NCBI GenBank assembly: GCA_027351145.1
Contig: DAIEIZ010000005.1
Location: forward strand, 1-13,287
Source of the DNA: Candidatus Moraniibacteriota bacterium
GTDB taxonomy: Bacteria; Patescibacteriota; Minisyncoccia; Moranbacterales; UBA2206
Direction of reading: 5' to 3'
DNA length: 13,287 nt
Below are positions 1 through 6,704 of this stretch, one piece after another. Each line of letters begins with the position of its first letter. Position 1 is the stretch's first letter. The position numbers and the translations under genes are program-made. The notes below the pieces were generated by a model. The model worked only from the letters and a program-made list of their open reading frames with translations. It did not search any database and was not told the origin of the DNA.

Positions 1-50
1 TTTATTCAAATTAATAATTAAAATCAGTATTCATATTATATCATACCACT

Positions 51-85
51 AAAAAAAACCGCACTTTTTTAAAAGTGCGGTTTTT
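51..85 (-). terminator. Rho-independent terminator ending the minus-strand cupin genes
   Basis: A perfect 10-bp stem (CCGCACTTTT at 59-68 with AAAAGTGCGG at 71-80) lies directly after the stop codon of the cupin gene. Read on the minus strand it is followed by eight T (the A-run at 51-58), which gives a strong intrinsic terminator. On the plus strand five T follow at 81-85, so it could also stop transcription entering from the left. Confidence 0.88.
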
Positions 86-87
86 AC

Positions 88-459
88 CTAAGCATTTTCC
101 GATTTGCGGTTATAAGCATCTTCGTAGCGGATAATGTCATCTTCTCCTAAGTAGTCGCCGGTTTGTACCTCGATTACTTCCAAGTTTTTATCTCCAGGAT
201 TTTCCAAGCGGTGGATATTTCCCAGGGGGATGAAAGTGCTTTCGTTTTCGTTGAATATTTTTACACTTTCTCCATTGGTAACTTTTGCTTCTCCATGTAC
301 GACAATCCAATGTTCAGAGCGGTGTTTGTGAGACTGAAGACTTAAAATTCCCTTGGGATAAACAGTCAGTCTTTTTACCTGGTAATTTTCTCCGGTCACG
401 AGTATTTCAAATTTACCCCAAGGACGTTCATCGACTTTTGCATTTTCAATATTAGACAT
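88..459 (-). CDS. Stand-alone type II mannose-6-phosphate isomerase cupin domain
   Basis: A 123-residue protein made of a single cupin domain. It matches the C-terminal isomerase domain of bifunctional ManC/AlgA proteins (MannoseP_isomer family). Visible motifs are RPWG at 12-15, the first cupin box SLQSHKHRSEHWIVVHGEA at 40-58 with likely metal ligands H44, H46 and E49, and the second box IPLGNIHRLENPG at 77-89 with H83. The end, GDYLGEDDIIRYEDAYNR, is typical of the family. Expected reaction: fructose-6-phosphate to mannose-6-phosphate in the cytoplasm. The guanylyltransferase half is absent here but is encoded by manC on the other strand, so the usual fusion is split. It follows pgiA by 33 nt and probably shares its transcript. 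No Shine-Dalgarno sequence precedes the ATG; the upstream bases are mostly A. A generic sugar-binding cupin is the alternative. Confidence 0.85.
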   Translation of the reverse strand: MSNIENAKVDERPWGKFEILVTGENYQVKRLTVYPKGILSLQSHKHRSEHWIVVHGEAKVTNGESVKIFNENESTFIPLGNIHRLENPGDKNLEVIEVQTGDYLGEDDIIRYEDAYNRKSENA

Positions 460-492
460 ATTTTTTTTTCAAAAAATGTTTAAATAAAAAAA

Positions 493-1101
493 CTATTCAA
501 TTACCGGTAAACCTCCCAAATCTTCTTTTAGAATTTCTTTGTATAGCGGATTTTTTTTGAGTGCTGGTTTGCCCTCATATTCAACGACGTAGTAGGCGAA
601 GCCGCGCATTTTTTTGACTGGTTCATAATCAGCGTGGCCGGGAAAGCTAGTGGGATTTTTTTCATCAAAATTAACCGGGCTGGTGTCGGCGGTGACAAAG
701 TAGGTTTTGCCGGTGTTGACCAGAAGATGTCCATAGCTTGGTGGCATATAGATTTCCTGACCAACTTTTGTGACAATCGCTTGGAATTCTTCGACTGAGT
801 CGGCAATTATTTCGCCGTTTTCGTCCGTGGATAGTTTTTGGAGCAGTGCGATGCCTTCGCCAAAGAGAATGTTGTAAGTTTCATCCAATTGTCCGACATG
901 ATAGTGTCCGTAGGTTTTAATGTATTCACCGGAGATTGTGCCCGGTTCCCAGACAGTAATATTTTTTTGCTCAATTCCACCGCGGATCATGTAGTAGTGA
1001 ATGGCAGGACCAACGCCACTCGGATCCATAAGAACGTCGACCATTTTTGCGTGTTCGCGCGCCGCATAATGCTTGGGCACAAACTCAAAGTTGTTTTCCA
1101 T
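493..1101 (-). CDS. pgiA: Cupin-type (archaeal-type) glucose-6-phosphate isomerase
   Basis: A 202-residue protein of the cupin glucose-6-phosphate isomerase family (GPI, best known from Thermococcales), unrelated in fold to classical Pgi. It interconverts glucose-6-phosphate and fructose-6-phosphate in the cytoplasm and needs a divalent metal. The signature reads TYGHYH at 63-68 followed by DETYNILFGEG at 73-83, giving metal ligands H66, H68 and E74. The second box, MPPSYGHLLVNTG at 119-131, supplies H125. Length is close to the roughly 190-residue archaeal enzymes. It lies upstream of the mannose-6-phosphate isomerase cupin, so the pair could pass G6P via F6P to M6P. The ATG is preceded by AT-rich DNA with no Shine-Dalgarno. 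A weak promoter may lie in the repeat-rich spacer upstream (TTGTAT, 16 nt, TAAAAT on the minus strand). Confidence 0.88.
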   Translation of the reverse strand: MENNFEFVPKHYAAREHAKMVDVLMDPSGVGPAIHYYMIRGGIEQKNITVWEPGTISGEYIKTYGHYHVGQLDETYNILFGEGIALLQKLSTDENGEIIADSVEEFQAIVTKVGQEIYMPPSYGHLLVNTGKTYFVTADTSPVNFDEKNPTSFPGHADYEPVKKMRGFAYYVVEYEGKPALKKNPLYKEILKEDLGGLPVIE

Positions 1102-1117
1102 AGTATTTATTTTAATA

Positions 1118-1270
1118 ATTAACTACAAAAATACAAATAAGTACGAAATTACAAAAGTACGAAAGGGGATAAATTCACCTTATTTCATCAGAAAGCCTGG
1201 ATGTATTTTTTGTACTTTCGTATTTTCGTAAAAATTCGTAATTTTGCAGTGGCTTGTAATTTCGTAGTTT
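1118..1270. repeat. TAC-periodic imperfect inverted repeat filling the spacer between two minus-strand genes
   Basis: The 167-bp gap between the solute-binding protein and pgiA consists largely of TAC followed by an A-rich stretch, repeated every 8-10 bp. On the left, TAC occurs at 1124, 1132, 1142, 1150 and 1158. The right side carries the same pattern on the opposite strand. The best-matching arms are 1143-1164 and 1208-1229, which pair at 19 of 22 positions when one is reverse-complemented, around a 43-bp centre. The right arm reaches the stop codon of the solute-binding protein. It encodes no protein and has no G+C-rich terminator stem. Its function is unknown. Confidence 0.65.
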
Positions 1271-2984
1271 ACTTCCAGACCCGTTTTGTATTAATATACC
1301 ACTTATCAACATTAGAAAAACGCTCAGCCGGTGAAGATATGTTTACCGCAGTGATGCCTTGGACGCTTTTATTGACTGGGTAGATATATTCCGGACTGCA
1401 GAGAAAGACGGCGGGGATTTCGGCGATCAATTTTTGTTGAAATTGCGTGTAGAGATCGGCGCGTTTTGTAGGATTAAATTCAACGCGAGCATCCTCAATT
1501 AATTTATCAGTCGTACTGTCGCCAAAAAGCGCGAGGTTTAGTCCCGGATCTTTCTTTTGCGCTGAATGCCAAAAAGAATAGGGATCGGGATCGGCGCCCA
1601 TTACCTGACCAAAAAGCAATGCCTCATATTCTCTTGGGCGAATGTAATTTTGTTGAATGTCGGAAACAGGCAGGCTGCTGATGTTAACTTTAGCACCAAT
1701 TTTGGCCCATTGATCTTTCAGAACTTCAGCGCTCTTGGAGAATTCATCCCAATCAGTTGTGACAATGTTAATCTCTAGCGGCTTGTCATTTTTTTCGCGA
1801 ACATTGTTGTCTGACATTTTCCAATCAGCATCATTAAGAATTTGCTTGGCCTTTTCTGGATCATAATTTACTTTTCCTAAATCGGCGGAATAGCCGAGCA
1901 TACCTGGTAGAATCGGCGAATAGACAGGGGTGCCTTTTCCATTGAGTACGATTTTGATCAAGGCTTCTCGGTCAGTGGCCAGATTCAATGCTTCTCTTAC
2001 TTTGTCATCAGTCAGTGGCAAGCTTTTTGTTTGATTAAAAAAGACAGCTGAATAGCGAGGGATGGAAAAAGAATGTTCGAGAGAACTTTTTTGGTTTTTA
2101 ATTTCAGTGATTTTTTGCGAAGAAATGTTGCTCATGCCCATAACTTCTTTGCGGTTATATGCATCAAGCGCGGAAACCTCATCGGAGTAGAAATTAAAAG
2201 TAATTTTGGAAAGATAGGGCTTGCCTTCAAAATAGTTCGGATTAGCGACGAGTTTATAGGAAAGAATATTGCCCTTGGAATCTTTTTGAAAAGTATTGTA
2301 TTTGAAAGGTCCCGTACCAATCGGTTCGAGATTCAGTTGTGCTAGAGGAAAATTATCCGGTTTCACGCTGTCCCAAATATGTTGTGGCAAGATGCCGAAA
2401 GTGGCATTGTTTAAAAATCCGGCATAGGGATTAGTCACAAAAGTCACAGTAGAGTCATCGACGAGATTAGCGCTTACGCCCTGCCAATTGGCACGCAAGG
2501 GGCTTTTGTAGGCCGGGTCGGTAATTAGATTAAAAGTAAAAATGACATCCTTGGCGGAAAATTGTGTCCCATCGTGCCAAGTAACATTTTTTTTCAAATG
2601 AAAGGTATAGGTGGTTTTATCATCACTAATTTCATAACTTTCGGCGAGGTCGGGAATGAGAGCGCCTTTTCCGTTGTATTTTAAAAGTCCGTTATAGATA
2701 ATTTTGGAAATATCAGCATCCACATCATTGGAAGCGGCAAGGAGGGGATTGATGTGTTGCGGCTGTCCAACACTGCCTTCAATATACTCGCTGCCATAAC
2801 TGGGAAGCGCAAAAGTGTGAGAATAATAAAAAGAAATCCCCCAATAGCCGAGCGAGGAAACAAAGAGTAAAATTAAAAAAGAAAGAAAAATTTTTTCTTT
2901 AAAGTTGCTGACTTTATAGAGCTTAGTAAAGCCTTTTGGCGAAAACTGGTTATGATTTTCAATCGAGTTACTAATATGGTTAAT
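1269..2984 (-). CDS. Membrane-anchored family 5 extracellular solute-binding protein (oligopeptide ABC type), start codon unclear
   Basis: The open frame encodes up to 571 residues of the SBP_bac_5 (DppA/OppA) family, which captures peptides or similar solutes outside the membrane. Numbering from 2984, a hydrophobic segment at about 32-53 follows basic residues and has no lipobox cysteine, so it looks like an N-terminal anchor. The mature domain starts near YIEGSVGQPQHINPLLAAS (67-85). Family motifs include GTGPF, REALNLATDREAL and DPYSFWHS. No ATG, GTG or TTG occurs in frame before GTG at 2723, which would delete the anchor and the first conserved strand. Translation may therefore begin at an ATT: 2984 overlaps the secG stop by one base, and 2975 and 2963 are alternatives. 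A sequence error is also possible. It directly follows secG. No permease or ATPase genes are in the window, so its transport partner is unknown. Confidence 0.82.
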   Translation of the reverse strand: MNHISNSIENHNQFSPKGFTKLYKVSNFKEKIFLSFLILLFVSSLGYWGISFYYSHTFALPSYGSEYIEGSVGQPQHINPLLAASNDVDADISKIIYNGLLKYNGKGALIPDLAESYEISDDKTTYTFHLKKNVTWHDGTQFSAKDVIFTFNLITDPAYKSPLRANWQGVSANLVDDSTVTFVTNPYAGFLNNATFGILPQHIWDSVKPDNFPLAQLNLEPIGTGPFKYNTFQKDSKGNILSYKLVANPNYFEGKPYLSKITFNFYSDEVSALDAYNRKEVMGMSNISSQKITEIKNQKSSLEHSFSIPRYSAVFFNQTKSLPLTDDKVREALNLATDREALIKIVLNGKGTPVYSPILPGMLGYSADLGKVNYDPEKAKQILNDADWKMSDNNVREKNDKPLEINIVTTDWDEFSKSAEVLKDQWAKIGAKVNISSLPVSDIQQNYIRPREYEALLFGQVMGADPDPYSFWHSAQKKDPGLNLALFGDSTTDKLIEDARVEFNPTKRADLYTQFQQKLIAEIPAVFLCSPEYIYPVNKSVQGITAVNISSPAERFSNVDKWYINTKRVWK

Positions 2985-3210
2985 TTAACTTGTTAGACAA
3001 AATCAAATTAATAATAGCTAGAATGACAAAAGCCGTAGAAAGAAAAATGGAAAAATAAACTAAAAATTTTTCAAATCCGCGCCTGGTGTAGTAGCCTTCA
3101 AATCCGCCGCCGAATGTTCCGGATAGCCCCGCGCCTCTGTTTTGCAAGAGAATGGAAATAATAAGTGCGATAGCGATAATGATTTCCGTAATGTTGATTA
3201 TTTTTAGCAT
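2980..3210 (-). CDS. secG: Preprotein translocase subunit SecG
   Basis: A 76-residue membrane protein with the SecG layout: a first hydrophobic helix at about 3-22 (INITEIIIAIALIISILLQ), the conserved loop NRGAGLSGTFGGGFEGYYTR with RRGFEKFL after it, and a second helix that ends shortly before the C-terminus. SecG is the small accessory subunit of SecYEG and assists SecA-driven export. The ATG at 3210 is chosen; a TTG at 3225 would add five residues, but neither has a Shine-Dalgarno sequence and the extra residues are not characteristic. It is the first gene of the minus-strand unit, and its stop codon touches the open frame of the exported solute-binding protein, a plausible Sec client. Confidence 0.88.
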   Translation of the reverse strand: MLKIINITEIIIAIALIISILLQNRGAGLSGTFGGGFEGYYTRRGFEKFLVYFSIFLSTAFVILAIINLILSNKLN

Positions 3211-3256
3211 TTTTTTGAATTTCAAAAGTTAAAAATCAAGACTAATAACTCACTTG

Positions 3257-3285
3257 AGATTAGCATGCTAATGTTCTTTCGTCAA
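3257..3285 (-). promoter_or_regulatory. Candidate secG promoter (sigma-70 type)
   Basis: On the minus strand, TTGACG (plus 3280-3285) is followed after 17 bp by TAATCT (plus 3257-3262) with an upstream TG in extended -10 position. The -35 is one base from consensus; the -10 is weaker but keeps the key T, A and T. The secG ATG lies about 47 bp downstream of the -10. The -10 and spacer are covered by a 14-bp palindrome. Confidence 0.5.
3259..3272. promoter_or_regulatory. Perfect 14-bp palindrome over the secG promoter, possible operator
   Basis: ATTAGCATGCTAAT is a perfect palindrome covering the -10 element and the start of the spacer of the proposed secG promoter, in the divergent region between secG and manC. 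A repressor dimer bound here would block the minus-strand promoter. No matching regulator was identified, and one palindrome of this length could be chance. Confidence 0.35.
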
Positions 3286-3426
3286 GCGTTAAAAGGCGGT
3301 TTTTGGTGGTTTTTTGGCTTGCGATAGCCAAAAAGGAATGCAGTAGGGATGCGGTAGTTTTATGTTCTGGAAATCATCGGCATAAAAACGTAGCGCTGCC
3401 GTGTCTCTATCGGACTTTCGTTTTTT
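3286..3426. other. Divergent intergenic region with two hairpins, function unknown
   Basis: This part of the secG-manC spacer lies upstream of both proposed promoters and has no convincing open frame. It holds a perfect 9-bp hairpin (TTTTTGGCT at 3311-3319 with AGCCAAAAA at 3326-3334) and a second inverted pair (TTTTATG at 3358-3364 with CATAAAA at 3381-3387), and ends in a run of eight T at about 3421-3428. It is more G-rich than the neighbouring spacers. A small RNA ending at the T-run is conceivable, but I see no clear promoter for it. Confidence 0.3.
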
Positions 3427-3455
3427 TTGGCAGTGTGTTTTAATTATGGTGTAAT
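3427..3455 (+). promoter_or_regulatory. Candidate manC-uvrB promoter (sigma-70 type)
   Basis: TTGGCA (3427-3432), a 17-bp spacer and TGTAAT (3450-3455) each match the consensus at five of six positions. The expected start near 3462 leaves a leader of only about 13 nt before the ATG at 3475, with no room for a normal ribosome binding site. Confidence 0.62.
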
Positions 3456-3474
3456 TAGCATTAATGAAAAAAAT

Positions 3475-4554
3475 ATGCGCATTGTAATTTTAGCTGGCGG
3501 AGGAGGATCCCGTCTTTGGCCGATGAGTCGAAAAGATATGCCTAAGCAATTTTGTAAATTGATTTCTGACAAAACGATGTTTGAAGAAACGTTGGAGCGT
3601 TTCCGTGATTATCCATTGGAAAAAATCTATATTGCCACTACAAGGGATCTTTTGCCACAAGTAATGGCTTTGGTACCGAAATTTCCTGAAAGCAATATCA
3701 TTGTTGAGCCGGGGAGGCGCGACACGGGACCGGCGATGGGTTACGCCGCGACATATCTCAGTCTTATTGATGAAGACGAACCGATGGCTTTTATTCCTTC
3801 CGATCACTACATTGGACGAACTGACAGATTTCTCAGCTCTATTCGTGAGGCGGAAAATGTTATCAAAGAAACCGGCAAAATGCTGGACATTTCAATCTAT
3901 CCGACTATTCCCAATACTGCCCTGGGCTACACTAAAATCGGAGAAAAGAAGTTTGAAAAAAATGGCGTGGAATTTTTTGAATTTCTGGCTCATAAGGAAA
4001 AACCGGACTTTGAAACGGCTAAAAAATATATTGAAGATGGAAATTATCTTTGGCACGCTAATTACTATATGTGGACACCGAAGAAATTTTTGGAAGCCTA
4101 TGCTCAGAATGCTCCAGGATTATACGCGAAGCTTAAAGAAATTGCGACTCTCATGAAAGCGGGCGGTAAAGAAGCTGAAATTAAAAAACTTTATTTGTCG
4201 ATGGATAAAATTTCCATTGATTATGCGGTTACAGAAAGAATGGATCCTAAAGATGTGCTTATCATTCAAGGTGAATTTGAATGGAAAGACATTGGCGCTT
4301 GGGACACGCTCCATGAAAATCTGCTTACCAAGACGGATGAGCGCAGAAATCTCGTGCGTGGAGAAAGGTTGAATATTGATACGTCCGGTTGCATCATTTA
4401 TGGAGGGGATAGAAAATTGATTGCCACGATCGGTCTTGATGATCTGGTAATTATCGATACGGAGGACGCATTGCTTATTTGTCCCAAGGGTCGCTCGCAA
4501 GAGGTGAAAAAAGTTGTGGAGGAATTGAAGGAAAGAGGTGGAAAATATCTTTAG
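3475..4554 (+). CDS. manC: Mannose-1-phosphate guanylyltransferase (GDP-mannose pyrophosphorylase), single-domain form
   Basis: A 359-residue nucleotidyltransferase that joins mannose-1-phosphate and GTP into GDP-mannose and pyrophosphate, feeding glycan synthesis. The N-terminal loop AGGGGSRLWPMSR (7-19) and PKQF (23-26) are the NTP-binding signature. EKPDF follows the central sheet, and SIDYAVTERMDPKDVLI with FEWKDIGAWDTLHE matches the family's C-terminal part. The usual WNSGMF motif reads WHANYYMW here, a variant at the sugar site. The protein stops after the left-handed helix region, so the C-terminal isomerase cupin found in many ManC/AlgA proteins is absent; a separate gene at 88-459 supplies that domain. 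ATG 3475 is chosen because the conserved MRIVILAGG begins there; an upstream TTG would add 16 unconserved residues. uvrB follows after 2 nt. A related hexose-1-phosphate nucleotidyltransferase is possible but less likely. Confidence 0.9.
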   Translation: MRIVILAGGGGSRLWPMSRKDMPKQFCKLISDKTMFEETLERFRDYPLEKIYIATTRDLLPQVMALVPKFPESNIIVEPGRRDTGPAMGYAATYLSLIDEDEPMAFIPSDHYIGRTDRFLSSIREAENVIKETGKMLDISIYPTIPNTALGYTKIGEKKFEKNGVEFFEFLAHKEKPDFETAKKYIEDGNYLWHANYYMWTPKKFLEAYAQNAPGLYAKLKEIATLMKAGGKEAEIKKLYLSMDKISIDYAVTERMDPKDVLIIQGEFEWKDIGAWDTLHENLLTKTDERRNLVRGERLNIDTSGCIIYGGDRKLIATIGLDDLVIIDTEDALLICPKGRSQEVKKVVEELKERGGKYL

Positions 4555-4556
4555 AA

Positions 4557-6599
4557 ATGTTCGAAAACAAATTCAAAATTTCATCCAAATTCAAGCCCAA
4601 AGGGGACCAGCCCAGCGCGATTGCGCAGTTGACTCGTGGGCTTAAGGCTGGCAAAAAAAGCCAGACGCTTTTGGGCGTGACGGGGTCTGGGAAAACATTT
4701 ACAATTGCCAATGTAATTGAGAAAGTGCAAAAGCCGACACTAGTGATTGCACCGAACAAAACTTTGGCCGCGCAATTGGCGCAAGAGTTTCGCACCTTTT
4801 TTCCGCGTAACTCGGTGGAATATTTTGTTTCTTACTATGATTACTATCAGCCGGAAGCCTACATTACCTCGACTGATACCTATATTGAAAAAGAATCGCA
4901 AATCAATGAAGAGATTGATCGTTTGCGCCACGCGGCGACGGCAGCGCTGATGAGTCGCGACGACGTGATTATTTGCGCGTCCGTGTCTTGCATTTATGGT
5001 TTGGGCAGACCGGATTATTATCGTAATTCGATGCTAGAAATTAAAATCGGCGCGAAAATGGAACGGGAAAAAATCGCGCGGATTTTAGTGGATATGCAAT
5101 ATGTGCGTTCTGAAATTCTCGCGCGCGGAAAATTTCGCTTGACCGGAAGTACACTGGAAGTGATCGCGCCAGGGAGAGAAATTGTGACACGGATCAATTT
5201 GGAGCGGGATGTGATTCGGAAAATCGTGGAATATGATTTTTTGACCGGCGAAAAACTGGCGACGCTCGAGCAAACTTTCATTTATCCGGCCAAACATTTT
5301 GTCGTGCCGGAAGCAATTATGGAAAGCGCTTTGGGAAAAATTGAGAAAGAGCTGGAAATGCAAAAAAAATATTTTCAAGAATCGGGAAAAATTTTGGAGG
5401 CAGAACGGATTTGGCGGAGAACGAGGCAGGATTTGGAAATGATGCGCGAAGTCGGTTATTGCAATGGAATTGAAAATTACTCGCTCTATCTTACTGGTCG
5501 CAATTCTGGCGAAGCGCCATATACCTTGATGGACTATTTTTCTGCCAGTAATGCCTCGCATGGCAATATGGTTATCAGGGATTTCCTTACTGTAATTGAT
5601 GAATCGCACGTGACTGTCTCGCAGCTAAACGGAATGTATAACGGCGATCATTCGCGCAAAGAAAATCTGATTGATAATGGTTTTCGTTTGCCGAGCGCCT
5701 TTGATAATCGACCGCTGAAATTTCAAGAATTCGAAAAGAAAATGGCGCAAACAATTTTCGTGTCCGCGACACCGGGAAAATATGAAATTGAAAAATCTGC
5801 AAAAGAGTCAGAAGCGTATCGCAGTACGCCTCTACAGGCCAATGGCATCATCGAACAAGTCATCCGCCCAACCGGGCTCATTGATCCGGAGATTATCACC
5901 CGCTCAGCCAGGGGGCAAGTGAAAGATGTGGCGCTGGAGATTGAAAAAACGATCGCTAAGAAAAATCGCGTGCTGGTCACAACGCTTACGAAAAAAATGG
6001 CCGAAGATCTTTCGGATTTTTTGAAAGAAAGCGGAATAAAAGCGGAATATTTGCATAGTGGCGTGGATACATTGGACAGGGTTAGAATTTTGGAAAAATT
6101 GAGACGCGGTGAATTTGATGTTCTCGTGGGGGTGAATCTTCTTCGTGAAGGACTAGATCTTCCTGAAGTGGCGCTGGTTGCTATCCTTGATGCGGACAAA
6201 GAAGGTTTTTTGCGCAGTGAAACTTCACTCATTCAAACCATTGGTCGCGCGGCCAGAAATGTCCATGGTCAAGTTATTCTCTATGCCGATCAAATGACTG
6301 GTTCGATGAAGCGCGCCATCGCCGAAACTAATCGCCGTCGCGCTCTGCAAACAGCATATAACAAGAAACACAAAATCACTCCTAAAACAATCCAGAAAAA
6401 AATCATCTCAATTGTTGATCATGAAATTAATCCTCAAATTATGCAAGATTTTTCCCAACTGGAAACGCTGGAAGATATTGCGGGCTATGTGAAGCTGCGT
6501 GAACGTGAAATGAAAGACGCTGCGAGAAACTTGGAGTTCGAAAAAGCGGCAATTATTCGCGATGAGATTTCGCAGTTGCGGAAAATGCAAAGAAGCTGA
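4557..6599 (+). CDS. uvrB: UvrABC system protein B
   Basis: A 680-residue UvrB, close to the 673 of E. coli. It is the helicase-like damage-verification subunit of nucleotide excision repair, loaded by UvrA and then recruiting UvrC. Visible motifs are the typical N-terminal GDQPSAIAQL, Walker A GVTGSGKT at 40-47 with K46, the damage-probing beta-hairpin YYDYYQPEAY at 93-102, the DESH box at 348-351, IFVSATPGKYE, and the late helicase motifs VLVGVNLLREGLDLPEV and QTIGRAARN. The C-terminal UVR domain (about 645-680) can contact UvrC. ATG 4557 is chosen because family homology begins there and it is 2 nt after the manC stop; an in-frame start at 4479 would overlap manC by 76 nt. The purine-rich GAGGTGG lies about 15 nt upstream, too far for a strong ribosome site. 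No key residue is missing. No terminator follows. Confidence 0.97.
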   Translation: MFENKFKISSKFKPKGDQPSAIAQLTRGLKAGKKSQTLLGVTGSGKTFTIANVIEKVQKPTLVIAPNKTLAAQLAQEFRTFFPRNSVEYFVSYYDYYQPEAYITSTDTYIEKESQINEEIDRLRHAATAALMSRDDVIICASVSCIYGLGRPDYYRNSMLEIKIGAKMEREKIARILVDMQYVRSEILARGKFRLTGSTLEVIAPGREIVTRINLERDVIRKIVEYDFLTGEKLATLEQTFIYPAKHFVVPEAIMESALGKIEKELEMQKKYFQESGKILEAERIWRRTRQDLEMMREVGYCNGIENYSLYLTGRNSGEAPYTLMDYFSASNASHGNMVIRDFLTVIDESHVTVSQLNGMYNGDHSRKENLIDNGFRLPSAFDNRPLKFQEFEKKMAQTIFVSATPGKYEIEKSAKESEAYRSTPLQANGIIEQVIRPTGLIDPEIITRSARGQVKDVALEIEKTIAKKNRVLVTTLTKKMAEDLSDFLKESGIKAEYLHSGVDTLDRVRILEKLRRGEFDVLVGVNLLREGLDLPEVALVAILDADKEGFLRSETSLIQTIGRAARNVHGQVILYADQMTGSMKRAIAETNRRRALQTAYNKKHKITPKTIQKKIISIVDHEINPQIMQDFSQLETLEDIAGYVKLREREMKDAARNLEFEKAAIIRDEISQLRKMQRS

Positions 6600-6614
6600 T
6601 TTGCTTAGCAATGC

Positions 6615-6643
6615 TTGCACGAAATTTGGCGATTGTTTATAAT
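6615..6643 (+). promoter_or_regulatory. Candidate promoter of the thioredoxin-fold membrane protein gene
   Basis: A perfect -10 TATAAT at 6638-6643 lies 17 bp after TTGCAC at 6615-6620, just behind the uvrB stop codon. The predicted start near 6650 leaves an AT-rich leader of about 55 nt. The nearby TTAGCAATGCT resembles half of the palindrome near secG, but the match is too short to call. Confidence 0.65.
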
Positions 6644-6704
6644 ACAAGAAGTATCGGGGAAAGCCGGTAGTTTAATAAATAATAAATTTAATCAAATACA
6701 AAGT

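Noticed and set aside
2681..2863. Small separate gene opposite the N-terminus of the solute-binding protein
   Set aside because: The conserved QPQHINPLLAAS strand and anchor helix are in the solute-binding frame; the other frame has no recognisable features.
3311..3334. Hairpin as an intrinsic terminator
   Set aside because: The T and A runs are inside the stem arms and no T-run follows on either strand, and no gene ends next to it.
3464..3487. Mini open frame MKKICAL overlapping the manC start, as a leader peptide
   Set aside because: It runs only seven codons in another frame, has no ribosome site and no associated attenuator structure; probably chance.
4479..4556. Longer uvrB starting at 4479 inside manC
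   Set aside because: The added residues are not part of the UvrB family and would overlap manC by 76 nt; the conserved N-terminus begins at ATG 4557.
5085..5609. Long antisense open frames within uvrB, uvrA, manC and pgiA
   Set aside because: They lie opposite strongly conserved genes, show no family motifs and lack promoters; they are shadows of the real genes.
6615..6704. TTG start extending the thioredoxin-fold protein upstream
   Set aside because: The region contains a perfect TATAAT promoter element and encodes no recognisable residues; ATG 6705 fits better.
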